A stretch of 64,000 nucleotides of DNA from Silicimonas sp. GTDB taxonomy: Bacteria > Pseudomonadota > Alphaproteobacteria > Rhodobacterales > Rhodobacteraceae. Shown here one piece after another: positions 18,065 through 27,420 of this stretch. Under the pieces are notes generated by a model. It saw only the letters and a program-made list of their open reading frames with translations, was not told the DNA's origin and made no database searches. The translations under genes were made by a program, and so were the position numbers. Position 1 is the stretch's first letter, and each line of letters begins with the position of its first letter. The stretch spans positions 1 to 64,000 of the forward strand of contig JABDJO010000094.1 of the NCBI GenBank assembly GCA_013002465.1. The letters run 5' to 3'.

Positions 18065-20829
18065 TGTGGGTTATTGGCAACCTTGGATTTACCGCGCCCT
18101 GGCTTTTGCTGGGGTTGGTCCTGTTGCCGATCCTGTGGCTTTTGTTGCGAGCAGTTCCGCCTGCGCCGATCCGGCGCCGGTTTCCCGGCGTGGCTTTGTT
18201 GCTGGGGCTCAGCGATGACGAAACCCAGACGGATCGCACCCCCTGGTGGTTACTGCTTTTGCGGACGTTGGCGATTGGTGCGGCCATCGTCGGGTTTGCA
18301 GGTCCTGTTCTGAACCCCGAAACCAAGCCAGACGGAGATGGCCCGTTGCTTGTCTTGCTGGACGGAAGCTGGGCCGAGGCTCCCGATTGGAACCAGCGGG
18401 TCGACCGGGTCGAGACGTTGCTGGACGAAGCGTCGCAAGCGGGCCGGGAAACCGCCGTTGTTTCACTGACTGATCTGCCTGCCGATGGCACTCTGCCATT
18501 TCGCGCAGCTGCAGACTGGTACGCCCAGTTACCAGGCTTTCTTCCCGCGGCATGGTCGCCGGACGGGGCGTCCACGCTTGAATGGTTCAATACACTTGGT
18601 GGGCCTTTCGATACTTTCTGGTTCTCGGACGGCTTGGATCGGGATTGGCGCGCTTCGCTACTTGAAGCGCTGCAGGGACGAGGAAGCGTTACCGTCTTCG
18701 AAAGTCCGCGCCCGGTTTGGGCCTTGGGTCCAGCGGAATTCAGCGATGGCACTGTCAGTGTGCCTGTTCTGCGTAATCGCGGCGGAACGGAGGGCACCAT
18801 CACCGTGACCGGCCATGGGCTTGATCCCAGTGGCACGCCCCGGCAACTGACGACGGTGGATGTGACGCTGGTGACCGGAGAGTTGGGGGGCTTGGCGGAA
18901 TTGACGCTGCCTGCGGAACTTCGCAACCGGGTCACCCGGTTTGAGATCGCGGGTGTCCGTTCGGCGGGGGCAGTCAGCCTGACGGATGACAGCCTCAGAC
19001 GCCGCGAGGTTGCCGTCGTTGCGGCGCGAGACGAACGCGAGGGTCTGCGGCTTTTATCGCCGACCCATTATCTGGAGCAGGCCCTGACCCCGAGTGCGGA
19101 TCTGATCGGAGGGGCGATTGGCGATATCGTCTTGGCCAATCCCGATGTCATTGTGCTGGCCGACGTCGTGGCGCTGGCGGGGACCGAACCGGAAGTTCTG
19201 GAAGACTGGGTGCGGCAGGGTGGTTTGTTGTTGCGATTTGCCGGACCACGTCTTGCGGCATCGGATTTCGGGCGCGATGCAGAAGACACCTTGATGCCGG
19301 TTCGACTGCGGGCCGGGGGCCGAACCGTCGGTGGGGCCATGAGTTGGGGCGAACCAAAGGCGTTGCGTGCATTTTCCGCCGAAAGTCCGTTCTTCGGGCT
19401 TGCGATCCCCGACGATGTGACGGTGTCGAGCCAGGTCATGGCGCAACCCGACCCCACTTTGGCCGAGCGCACGATAGCCACGCTTGCCGATGGCACGCCT
19501 TTGGTGACGCGCAAACGGCTGGACCAAGGGCAGGTGGTTCTGTTCCACGTGACGGCCAATGCCGACTGGTCAAGCCTGCCGTTGTCGGGGTTGTTCGTGA
19601 AAATGCTGGAACGGCTTGCGGTCTCGACCCGTCTTTCTACTTTGGATGCCGAGGATTTGGTGGGCACCTTGTGGACTCTGGATCAAAGGTTGACCGGGTT
19701 TGGCGAGGTCGAGGCGTCCGGGTCGCTGGCCGGGATCGAAGGTGAAAAGCTGGCGAGCGATCCACGCGGCCCGGAGTTGCCTCCGGGGCTGTATGTGGGT
19801 GAGAAACGACGAATTGCCCTGAATGTTCTTGATCGGGAGGCGACCCTTGCCGCAACGGTCTGGCCCGCTGATGTGACCGTCGAGGGGTTCGCCGTCCAGC
19901 GCGAGATGCCGTTGAAGGGAATTATCCTGTCGATTGCGCTGGCTGCACTGATGATCGACATTCTGGCGACTCTCTGGTTGTCGGGTCGGCTGACACGGGC
20001 CGCAGCGACGGCAAGTGTGGGGGCGATGCTGTTGCTCTTGCCGGTGCCCGAAGTTCAGGCCCAGGATCAGGACATCGACCGCATCCTGTCTGCGGCATCC
20101 GAAGTGACGTTGGCCCATGTGATCACTGGCGATTCCCGGGTCGACGAGGTGGCCGAGGCCGGATTGCGTGGCTTGTCGAACATCATCTTCCGACGTACGT
20201 CCATCGAGCCTGCGGACCCCATTGCGGTAAATCTGGAAACCGATGAGCTTTCGGTTTACCCGTTCCTTTACTGGCCCGTCACCGCCAACCAGCCACGACC
20301 ATCCTCTGACGCATATGCCAAGTTGAACCGTTACCTGCGCACCGGCGGGCTGATCTTGTTTGACACCCGCGACGCCGGCACATCTGGATTTACGACCGGA
20401 AGCCCGAACGGCCGCAAGTTGCAACAATTGGCGTTGCCTTTGGATGTGCCGCCGCTAGAGCCCATCCCGACCGATCATGTGCTGACACGAACGTTTTACC
20501 TATTGCAGGATTTCCCGGGGCGGTATCTCAGCCGTGAGGTTTGGGTCGAAGCCGCTCCGGTTGGGGCAGAGCAGGCCGAAGGGATGCCGTTTCGTAACCT
20601 CAATGACAATGTGACCCCCGTTGTGATCGGAGGCAACGATTGGGCTGCCGCCTGGGCCGTGGATGCGAATGGCCGCCCGATGTTCCCGGTGGGGCGTGGA
20701 TTTGCCGGAGAACGCCAGCGCGAGATCGCCTATCGTTTCGGAATTAACCTGATCATGCATGTGCTGACGGGCAACTATAAGTCCGATCAGGTCCATGTTC
20801 CGGCATTGCTGGACCGGTTGGGACAATGA
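18064..20829 (+). CDS. DUF4159 membrane protein with BatA-like N-terminus
   Basis: A 921-residue inner-membrane protein. Two N-terminal helices (about 10-30 and 60-80) form the BatA-type domain. A periplasmic or vWA/glutamine-amidotransferase-like middle follows, then helices near 620-665, and a C-terminal DUF4159 domain (from about 690, with VDEVAEAGLRGLSNIIFRRT and YLRTGGLILFDTRDAG). DUF4159 resembles a class I glutamine amidotransferase fold without the usual catalytic triad. Coupled to upstream genes through TGATG. Likely part of the MoxR-driven envelope module; activity unknown. Confidence 0.85.
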   Translation: MWVIGNLGFTAPWLLLGLVLLPILWLLLRAVPPAPIRRRFPGVALLLGLSDDETQTDRTPWWLLLLRTLAIGAAIVGFAGPVLNPETKPDGDGPLLVLLDGSWAEAPDWNQRVDRVETLLDEASQAGRETAVVSLTDLPADGTLPFRAAADWYAQLPGFLPAAWSPDGASTLEWFNTLGGPFDTFWFSDGLDRDWRASLLEALQGRGSVTVFESPRPVWALGPAEFSDGTVSVPVLRNRGGTEGTITVTGHGLDPSGTPRQLTTVDVTLVTGELGGLAELTLPAELRNRVTRFEIAGVRSAGAVSLTDDSLRRREVAVVAARDEREGLRLLSPTHYLEQALTPSADLIGGAIGDIVLANPDVIVLADVVALAGTEPEVLEDWVRQGGLLLRFAGPRLAASDFGRDAEDTLMPVRLRAGGRTVGGAMSWGEPKALRAFSAESPFFGLAIPDDVTVSSQVMAQPDPTLAERTIATLADGTPLVTRKRLDQGQVVLFHVTANADWSSLPLSGLFVKMLERLAVSTRLSTLDAEDLVGTLWTLDQRLTGFGEVEASGSLAGIEGEKLASDPRGPELPPGLYVGEKRRIALNVLDREATLAATVWPADVTVEGFAVQREMPLKGIILSIALAALMIDILATLWLSGRLTRAAATASVGAMLLLLPVPEVQAQDQDIDRILSAASEVTLAHVITGDSRVDEVAEAGLRGLSNIIFRRTSIEPADPIAVNLETDELSVYPFLYWPVTANQPRPSSDAYAKLNRYLRTGGLILFDTRDAGTSGFTTGSPNGRKLQQLALPLDVPPLEPIPTDHVLTRTFYLLQDFPGRYLSREVWVEAAPVGAEQAEGMPFRNLNDNVTPVVIGGNDWAAAWAVDANGRPMFPVGRGFAGERQREIAYRFGINLIMHVLTGNYKSDQVHVPALLDRLGQ

Positions 20830-20839
20830 GGGGTCGCTG

Positions 20840-22915
20840 ATGGAAACCGGCAGCATCATATTCGACCCGCTTTTGCCCTGGCCGGTGCTTTACGGTGCAA
20901 TTGCATGCGCACTGATCTTCGCTCTGGTTGCTGTTTGGCGCGGCCTTTCCGCGTGGTGGCTTAGGGGACTTGCGTTGGCGGTTCTACTGCTGGCCATTGC
21001 CAATCCTTCGCTTCAGACCGAAAACCGAAATCCACTGAGCGATATTGTTGTTCTGGTGGTGGATGAAAGCTCTAGCCAGGGCATCGACGTCCGGCCCGAT
21101 CAGGTCGCCACAGCCATTGCGGGTGTTGAAGCCGGGATCGCACGATTGGCGAATACCGAACTCAGGGTGGTTCGCCTGGGCGACAGCGATGGCAACCGTG
21201 GCACGCTACTGATGCAGGCCCTTGCCGATGCCATGGCCGAAGAACCGCGTGCCCGACTGGCCGGTGCGATCCTTCTGAGCGATGGCCAATTGCATGACAT
21301 TGAACGCGCGCCTGACTTGCCTGCGCCATTGCACGTTTTATTGACTGGGGAAGATGACGATTGGGATCGCCGGTTGCTGGTCCAGAACGCTCCGGCATTT
21401 GCCATAATAGGAGAACCGGTCACTCTGACGCTCAGGATCGAAGACCAGGGCAACGTGCCTTCGGGTCTTCCGGACCTGGCCGATATTGATATTTCGGTGG
21501 ATGGCGACGAACCGCAGCGTTTCCAGGTTCCAACGGGCCAGGACCTGGAATTACCGGTGACCTTGGGCCACGGTGGTATGAACGTGATCCAGTTCACCTT
21601 GCCGGAACAGGACGGCGAGTTGACAGCGCGCAACAATGCGGCCGTGGTTCAAATCAACGGTGTTCGCGACCGCTTGCGGGTCCTGCTGATTTCGGGCGAA
21701 CCGCATGCAGGCGAACGGACCTGGCGCAACTTGCTGAAATCCGACGCTTCGGTCGATCTTGTGCATTTCACCATTCTGCGCCCGCCGGAGAAACAGGACG
21801 GCGTGCCGGTGAACGAGTTGAGCCTGATCGCTTTTCCGACGCGTGAATTGTTTCTGGACAAAATCAACGAGTTCGATCTGATCATCTTTGACCGTTACAA
21901 ACGACGCGGCATTCTGCCGGCCATCTATCTGGACAACGTGCGCCAGTATGTTGAGCAGGGAGGGGCCTTGCTGGTGGCGGCCGGGCCTGATTTTGCCTCT
22001 GCGGAATCCATCTATCGCTCTCCCCTTTCTGAAATTCTGCCCGCGGAACCGTCGGGGCGTGTGCGCGAGGAACTCTATCTGCCCGAGGTCAGCGATTTGG
22101 GGCAACGTCATCCGGTAACCGAGGGCTTCATGCCTGCGGCGGAAGAGGGTGACGACACTACTGCTCCCTGGGGCCGCTGGCTTCGACTGGTCGAGGTGAT
22201 GGTTGGCACAACCGGTAACACCATCATGACCGGGGCGGATGACTCGCCACTTTTGGTGTTGGACCGGGTGGGCGAAGGGCGCGTTGCACTTCTGGCTTCC
22301 GATCACGCCTGGCTTTGGTCGCGTGGGTTCGAGGGTGGCGGGCCGCAGCTTGAATTGTTACGCCGTCTTTCCCATTGGATGATGAAAGAGCCCGATCTGG
22401 AGGAGGAGGCTCTGACTGCATTGGCCGAGGGCCAAACGATGACCGTCACCCGCCGCACCTTGAAAGACGAGGTTGGCTCGGTCGAAATTACGGGGCCGGA
22501 TGGTGTCGTCGTCACAGTCCCCCTGGAAGAGGTTTCGCCGGGACGGTTTTCGGCCGAGTGGGTCGGGCCCGAGATGGGGCTTTACCGCCTGAAAGAAGGC
22601 GACAAGGAAAGCGTCGTTGCCCTGGGGCCAGCCGCGCCTAAGGAATTTGAGGAAACGATTGCCAATGCGGATCTCTTGCGGCCCTTGGAGCAGACTGTGC
22701 GCGGGGGTGTTCATCGCATAGCCGAGGATATCCCCGATATTCGCCGTGTACGTGCGGGCCGGGCTGCTTCGGGGCGGGGTTGGATCGGAATCACCCCGCG
22801 CGAGGCCTATCTGACCGCCGACATTCGCATTTCGCCCTTGTTGCCGTCCTGGGCTTTTTTGTTGCTGGCCTCGCTTCTGGCAGTCGGTGCCTGGCTTTGG
22901 GAATGTCGGCGCTAG
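20840..22915 (+). CDS. Large membrane protein with vWA-like and amidotransferase-like regions
   Basis: A 691-residue protein: two N-terminal helices (about 12-60, ending LLAIANPSLQ), then VVLVVDESSSQG, which resembles the D-x-S-x-S start of a vWA MIDAS. A long beta-rich periplasmic region follows, with a glutamine-amidotransferase-like segment (YVEQGGALLVAAGPDFAS) and a C-terminal helix just before the end (LLPSWAFLLLASLL). Start ATG 20840 follows GAGGGG and lies ten bases after DUF4159. It completes the MoxR-DUF58-DUF4159 operon; no specific name is justified. Confidence 0.82.
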   Translation: METGSIIFDPLLPWPVLYGAIACALIFALVAVWRGLSAWWLRGLALAVLLLAIANPSLQTENRNPLSDIVVLVVDESSSQGIDVRPDQVATAIAGVEAGIARLANTELRVVRLGDSDGNRGTLLMQALADAMAEEPRARLAGAILLSDGQLHDIERAPDLPAPLHVLLTGEDDDWDRRLLVQNAPAFAIIGEPVTLTLRIEDQGNVPSGLPDLADIDISVDGDEPQRFQVPTGQDLELPVTLGHGGMNVIQFTLPEQDGELTARNNAAVVQINGVRDRLRVLLISGEPHAGERTWRNLLKSDASVDLVHFTILRPPEKQDGVPVNELSLIAFPTRELFLDKINEFDLIIFDRYKRRGILPAIYLDNVRQYVEQGGALLVAAGPDFASAESIYRSPLSEILPAEPSGRVREELYLPEVSDLGQRHPVTEGFMPAAEEGDDTTAPWGRWLRLVEVMVGTTGNTIMTGADDSPLLVLDRVGEGRVALLASDHAWLWSRGFEGGGPQLELLRRLSHWMMKEPDLEEEALTALAEGQTMTVTRRTLKDEVGSVEITGPDGVVVTVPLEEVSPGRFSAEWVGPEMGLYRLKEGDKESVVALGPAAPKEFEETIANADLLRPLEQTVRGGVHRIAEDIPDIRRVRAGRAASGRGWIGITPREAYLTADIRISPLLPSWAFLLLASLLAVGAWLWECRR

Positions 22916-22985
22916 GTGGCGTTTGCGATTGCTAAAGACTTTTCCGGTTATGTGGGCACATCTTTCACCCATTGTAAGGTGCGCC

Positions 22986-23435
22986 ATGTCTTTGTCAGAA
23001 CGTCAGAGGGCGATATCGGAAGGACTTGCTTTCGATGATGCCGGCTTGTTCCGCTCTGGGATCGTCCAAGTTGTTGTCGAAGTAACACCGCAGTCACGCA
23101 CAACACGCGATGGCGATCTGGTGGTGCGTGGTTTCGTCGGCAAAAAAGAGATTGAAGTCGTTTTTCCCGGCCAGCGGCAACTTGAGGCCGCGCCCATGAT
23201 CCAACGAATGCACCAGCGATTGCAGGCGAAGCGGCGCGAGCTTGTCGGCGCCGACCCCCTATCCATCGTGAGCGGGCTGCGTCAAAGGCTGCGCATTGAT
23301 GGCATCTGGCGCGTCAGGATGTTGGCTGAATTGAACGGAATGCCCGTGCGCCGGTTTCAGTTGGTTGCGGCACGTTGGCGTTATCGCTCGGCGGAAGGGG
23401 TAGAACATTTGTGTGGGCATTTGCCTTCGGCATAA
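22986..23435 (+). CDS. Hypothetical protein
   Basis: A 149-residue soluble protein that I do not recognise. ATG 22986 has AAGGTG upstream; the frame is open further but the upstream part has no good start. It is rich in Arg and Val and lacks a signal peptide, membrane helix or cysteine motif. Segments such as VVVEVTPQSRTTRDGDLVVRG suggest a beta-rich N-terminal half, and the C-terminal half reads as helical then basic. It follows the MoxR operon by 70 bases and converges on trpB. The following 165 bases hold no evident gene. Confidence 0.6.
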   Translation: MSLSERQRAISEGLAFDDAGLFRSGIVQVVVEVTPQSRTTRDGDLVVRGFVGKKEIEVVFPGQRQLEAAPMIQRMHQRLQAKRRELVGADPLSIVSGLRQRLRIDGIWRVRMLAELNGMPVRRFQLVAARWRYRSAEGVEHLCGHLPSA

Positions 23436-23600
23436 ACCTGTTCCCAGGTGCCCGGGATAGGAATCGCTCAGGTGGTCCAGGCTAGGTGTGAAATCCTTCT
23501 AGGTCGTTCATCCGGTTCGGAGCTGGGTTGCACTTACCATCCAAATTGCTGGCGTTGGCCATGCAGTAAGTTTGACGCGCTCGGGTCTGGAGGGAAAGGC

Positions 23601-24833
23601 TCAGTCCGCTTCAACTATGTCCCATCCAAGGGCCTTGGCCACAGTGAAGATGTCCTTGTCGCCGCGTCCGCACATGTTCATGCAGATGATGTGATCCATT
23701 GGCAGGCCAGGCGCGATCTTGGCCACATGCGCCAGGGCGTGCGAGGGTTCCAGTGCCGGGATAATGCCTTCGGTCTCGCAAGACAATTGAAACGCCTCAA
23801 GCGCTTCGATGTCAGTGATAGCCACGTATTCGGCGCGCCCAATCTCGTGTAACCACGAGTGCTCGGGGCCGATGCCCGGATAATCGAGACCGGCGGAAAT
23901 GCTAAATCCTTCAAGGATTTGACCATCGTCGTCCTGCAAAAGATAGGTGCGATTGCCGTGCAAGACTCCGGGCCTTCCACCCGTCAATGATGCGCAATGC
24001 TCCATATTGGCATTCACGCCTTTGCCTCCCGCTTCGACACCGATGATCTGCACTTCTTTGTCGTCAAGAAACGGGAAAAACAGCCCCATGGCGTTCGATC
24101 CACCCCCAATAGCGGCGATGACGGTATCGGGCAGACGGCCTTCGGCCTCTTGCATCTGGGCCTTGGCTTCCTTTCCGATAATCGCCTGGAAATCGCGGAC
24201 CATGGCGGGATAGGGGTGGGGGCCGGCAACTGTGCCGATGCAATAAAAGGTGTCGCGCACATTGGTAACCCAGTCGCGCAAGGCATCGTTCATGGCGTCC
24301 TTCAGGGTGCCGCGCCCGCTGGTGACGGGCACCACTTCGGCTCCTAGAAGTTTCATGCGGAACACGTTCGGCTTTTGCCGCTCCACGTCATGGGCACCCA
24401 TGTAGACAATGCACTTCAACCCGAATTTGGCGCAGACGGTTGCGGTTGCGACTCCATGCTGACCTGCGCCGGTTTCGGCGATGATGCGGGTCTTGCCCAT
24501 GCGGCGGGCCAGGATGATCTGACCAAGGACGTTGTTGATCTTGTGTGCGCCGGTGTGATTCAACTCGTCGCGTTTCAGATAGATCTTTGCGCCGCCAAGG
24601 CGTTCGGTCAGCCGTTCTGCAAAATATAGCGGCGAGGGGCGGCCCACATAGTGGGTCCAGAGGTAATTCATTTCGTCCCAGAAACTCTGGTCGGTTTTTG
24701 CCTTTTCGTATTCGGCCTCAAGATCAAGGATCAAGGGCATCAAGGTTTCGCTGACGAACCGACCGCCAAACTGGCCAAACCGGCCTTTTTCATCTGGTCC
24801 GGTCATGAAAGAGTTGAAAAGATCATTCGCCAT
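23601..24833 (-). CDS. trpB: Tryptophan synthase beta chain
   Basis: TrpB, 410 residues, condensing indole and serine to tryptophan. The PLP lysine is Lys98 in [10 protein letters not shown], followed by [18 protein letters not shown]; the glycine-rich phosphate loop is [12 protein letters not shown]. Near-perfect family length. trpA and trpF are not adjacent; in many rhodobacteria trpF-trpB-trpA are together, so here the gene may be separated or the rest lies elsewhere. The neighbour upstream is phhA, 109 bases away. Confidence 0.95.
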   Translation of the reverse strand: MANDLFNSFMTGPDEKGRFGQFGGRFVSETLMPLILDLEAEYEKAKTDQSFWDEMNYLWTHYVGRPSPLYFAERLTERLGGAKIYLKRDELNHTGAHKINNVLGQIILARRMGKTRIIAETGAGQHGVATATVCAKFGLKCIVYMGAHDVERQKPNVFRMKLLGAEVVPVTSGRGTLKDAMNDALRDWVTNVRDTFYCIGTVAGPHPYPAMVRDFQAIIGKEAKAQMQEAEGRLPDTVIAAIGGGSNAMGLFFPFLDDKEVQIIGVEAGGKGVNANMEHCASLTGGRPGVLHGNRTYLLQDDDGQILEGFSISAGLDYPGIGPEHSWLHEIGRAEYVAITDIEALEAFQLSCETEGIIPALEPSHALAHVAKIAPGLPMDHIICMNMCGRGDKDIFTVAKALGWDIVEAD

Positions 24834-24942
24834 CGCAGCGCGCTCCCCGAAAATGACCGCTCAGATCTATCGCTCCGTCCCGGATGAGGCAAGCGGCCTT
24901 CGGGCGACAGCGCTAATACTCTGCAAAGGGGTAAACTGCCGA

Positions 24943-25728
24943 TCAGGCCGCAATGTCGAAGCGGGGCGGCAGATCGCCCATATCTCGCGCGCGGTCCAGC
25001 AGTTCGGGGATGTTTTCATCCAGCGACGCAGCAAGTTCGTCAAAGCTGTTGATGACAAAATAAACCGGTTGGAGAATGTCGATCCGATAGGCCGTTCGGA
25101 AAATGGTCATCAAATCAAAAGGCAGGACGTCGGCTGTGCCGCACTTTGCGTGATCGACTTCGGACGGTGACGACATGATCCCTGCGCCAAAGGCCTTCAA
25201 CGCCCCGTCTTCCCGGATCAGTCCGAATTCGACGGTAAACCACCACAGCCGATAAAGCCGCAGGACGTGTTTTTTCGGAACTTCCTGCGCAAGGCCGCCG
25301 AAGCGCTCCATGAAGACGCAGAATGCCGGGTCTGTCAGCATCGGGCAATGGCCGAACACTTCGTGGAAGATGTCCGGTTCCTCGATGTAGTCGATGTGTT
25401 CACGGCGGCGAATAAAGGTGGCCACCGGAAAACGGCGTTCGCTCAGTAGGCCGGAGAATTCAGCCTGAGGAATGATTGCTGCAACGGGCTTCACGCCAGC
25501 GCCAGTCAGCGCGTTCAGGCGTTGGTCAATTTCCGAGACCTGAGGCACAGAGTTGGGCGAGAATCCCAGCTTCTCTTGTCCCGCCAGGTACGACAAACAG
25601 GCGAAATCCCCAAGCTTTTCCATCTGTCGGCGGTACAATTCGCTCCAGATCGCAGTTTCTTCGGCGTCATATCGGAACCGCCCGTCAGGACCGGGAATTT
25701 TGGAGGTGTAAGTGCTGGATTTTCCCAT
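24943..25728 (-). CDS. phhA: Phenylalanine 4-monooxygenase
   Basis: Monomeric bacterial phenylalanine hydroxylase, 261 residues, making tyrosine from phenylalanine with tetrahydropterin and O2. The iron ligands are His122 and His127 (FHEVFGHCPML) and Glu167 (FTVEFGL). It is divergent from an AsnC/Lrp regulator 111 bases away, with two dyads in between. This fits amino-acid-responsive control of phenylalanine catabolism. The pterin recycling partner (phhB) is not seen here. Confidence 0.94.
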   Translation of the reverse strand: MGKSSTYTSKIPGPDGRFRYDAEETAIWSELYRRQMEKLGDFACLSYLAGQEKLGFSPNSVPQVSEIDQRLNALTGAGVKPVAAIIPQAEFSGLLSERRFPVATFIRRREHIDYIEEPDIFHEVFGHCPMLTDPAFCVFMERFGGLAQEVPKKHVLRLYRLWWFTVEFGLIREDGALKAFGAGIMSSPSEVDHAKCGTADVLPFDLMTIFRTAYRIDILQPVYFVINSFDELAASLDENIPELLDRARDMGDLPPRFDIAA

Positions 25729-25786
25729 AGTATAGCCTCTGTGAATATGTGCAGTTTATTCCGGGATGAGTAGATATTCTTGCCGT

Positions 25787-25800
25787 TATCAGCAATGATA
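25787..25800. promoter_or_regulatory. Dyad in the phhA/AsnC intergenic region
   Basis: TATCA-GCAA-TGATA, a perfect 5-bp inverted repeat with a 4-base spacer, 59 bases upstream of the phhA start and next to the longer dyad at 25804-25823. Both dyads have the 4-base spacer and together could be an array bound by the neighbouring AsnC/Lrp protein. Confidence 0.35.
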
Positions 25801-25803
25801 GCT

Positions 25804-25823
25804 AGAATTTCGGCAGAAATTCT
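25804..25823. promoter_or_regulatory. Probable AsnC/Lrp operator
   Basis: AGAATTTC-GGCA-GAAATTCT, a perfect 8-bp inverted repeat with a 4-base spacer, ending 16 bases before the regulator ATG. AT-rich dyads of this size in a divergent region are typical Lrp/AsnC targets. It would allow autoregulation of the regulator and control of phhA. Confidence 0.55.
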
Positions 25824-25839
25824 CGTAATCAAGGGAAAT

Positions 25840-26298
25840 ATGAAATTATCCGACCAAGATCGAGCTATCCTGCGCGAAATCCAGCAGGGTGCCGACAGTT
25901 CGCTGGCGGCACTGGCTGAACATCTTGGCATGGCGCAGTCCACGCTTTGGCGGCGCATGAATGATCTGACGGCATCCGGCGTAATCCGGCGGCGCGTCGC
26001 CTTGTTGGATCCGGTGATGGTGGGGGCCAGTCTTTGTGTTCTGGCGCAAATTACCCTTGAGGATCATTCCGAGGAGGTTGTCGAAGGCTTCACGCGGATG
26101 ATTGAGCGGCATCCCGAAATCCTGGAGTGCCACAAGATTTCAGGGGCAGCCGATTACGTGCTGAAGGTGAGGGTGGCGGATATGGAGGCGTATGAAGCTT
26201 TCCAGACACGCCACTTGCTGCGCAGCCCCTGGGTGCGGTCGGTTCAGTCAAGTTTTGTGCTGAAAGAGGTCAAGGCGACAACGGAACTGCCGATATAA
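25840..26298 (+). CDS. Lrp/AsnC family transcriptional regulator
   Basis: A 152-residue regulator. An N-terminal helix-turn-helix (LSDQDRAILREIQQGADSSL, with recognition helix around MAQSTLWRRMNDL) is followed by the RAM/AsnC ligand domain (from about 68, with the VRVADMEAYEAFQ segment). ATG 25840 has AAGGGA seven bases upstream and is preferred over an upstream in-frame codon at 25780, which would place the operator in coding sequence. Divergent from phhA, so it probably senses phenylalanine or tyrosine; this is inferred from position only. Confidence 0.9.
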   Translation: MKLSDQDRAILREIQQGADSSLAALAEHLGMAQSTLWRRMNDLTASGVIRRRVALLDPVMVGASLCVLAQITLEDHSEEVVEGFTRMIERHPEILECHKISGAADYVLKVRVADMEAYEAFQTRHLLRSPWVRSVQSSFVLKEVKATTELPI

Positions 26299-26321
26299 CC
26301 AGCCATTTCACACGCTAAGGG

Positions 26322-27347
26322 TCAGCGCGAGGCAACCATCCCCATGATGTCATAGGTCCGGGTCAATATCGGTGCCGCAATCTCTTCGGCGCGACCGGCG
26401 CCCTCGCCCAGAATGCGGTCGATTTCGGCCGGATCATTCATAAATCTGGTCATCTCGTCCGTGATCGGTGCAAGGGTCGCCACAGCGGCTTCGGCCAGAT
26501 GGGGCTTGAACTGGCCCCACTGCCACCCTGCGACCTCGTTCATGATATCTTCAGTCGAGCGGCCGGACAGAGCGGCATAGATATCGACCAGGTTGCGAGC
26601 TTCCGGGCGGTCTTTGAGGCCCTCATAGCTGTCGGGCAGGGGCTCGGGGTCGGTGCGGGCCTTGCGAAATTTCTGGGCGATTGTGTCGGCATCGTCGCTC
26701 ATGTTGATACGGCTCATGTCCGAGGGATCGCTTTTCGACATCTTCTTGGTGCCATCGCGCAGAGACATGACCCGTGTGGCCGGACCTTCGATCACGGGTT
26801 CGGTGATAGGAAAGAAGTCGACACCGAAATCATGGTTGAACTTGGCGGCAATGTCGCGGGTCAACTCAAGGTGCTGTTTCTGATCGTCGCCCACGGGCAC
26901 ATGGGTGGCGTGATAGACCAGAATGTCGGCAGCCATGAGTGCGGGATAGGCAAAAAGCCCGAGCGAGGCGTTTTCCGTGTTCTTGCCGGCCTTGTCTTTC
27001 CACTGGGTCATCCGGCCCATCCACCCCATGCGGGCCACGCAGTTGAAAACCCATGCAAGTTGGGCGTGCTGTGGCACCTGGCTTTGGTTGAAAAGGATCG
27101 AACGCGCCGGATCAATGCCAGCCGCCATAAAGGCCGCAGCTGCTTCGCGGGTGCTTGCCTTCAGGGCCACAGGATCTTGCCAGACTGTGACCGCGTGCAG
27201 GTCGACCATGCAGTAGATGCATTCATGGGTCGCCGCGTCCTGCATATCGACAAAGCGCTTCAGGGCACCCAGATAGTTGCCCAAGGTAAGCCCGCCAGAC
27301 GGCTGGATGCCCGAAAAGACGCGAGGCGTGAAGTCTGATCCCGTCAT
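26322..27347 (-). CDS. trpS: Tryptophanyl-tRNA synthetase
   Basis: Class I aminoacyl-tRNA synthetase, 341 residues. The HIGH-equivalent segment [10 protein letters not shown] is at 16-25 and KMSKS at 201-205. ATG 27347 is preferred over a GTG two codons upstream because GAGGA lies nine bases before the ATG but only three before the GTG. It converges with the AsnC gene (23-base gap) and is divergent from a rhomboid-like gene. No leader peptide or T-box was seen upstream. Confidence 0.96.
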   Translation of the reverse strand: MTGSDFTPRVFSGIQPSGGLTLGNYLGALKRFVDMQDAATHECIYCMVDLHAVTVWQDPVALKASTREAAAAFMAAGIDPARSILFNQSQVPQHAQLAWVFNCVARMGWMGRMTQWKDKAGKNTENASLGLFAYPALMAADILVYHATHVPVGDDQKQHLELTRDIAAKFNHDFGVDFFPITEPVIEGPATRVMSLRDGTKKMSKSDPSDMSRINMSDDADTIAQKFRKARTDPEPLPDSYEGLKDRPEARNLVDIYAALSGRSTEDIMNEVAGWQWGQFKPHLAEAAVATLAPITDEMTRFMNDPAEIDRILGEGAGRAEEIAAPILTRTYDIMGMVASR

Positions 27348-27420
27348 ATGCACCGATCCTCTGGATTTTTTGCCTCGTGCGGCTTACCGAGAGGGGCCAG
27401 CCCCGTCAAGAAAGCCTCTG

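Noticed and set aside
17481-18935. Long open frame of 484 codons on the minus strand
   Set aside because: It is antisense to DUF58 and DUF4159 genes, has a repetitive Ser/Pro/Arg-rich composition and no recognisable domain; it reflects third-position GC bias of the real genes.
23436-23449. ACCTG-N4-CAGGT hairpin after the hypothetical gene
   Set aside because: Only 5 bp stem and no T-run, so not called a terminator.
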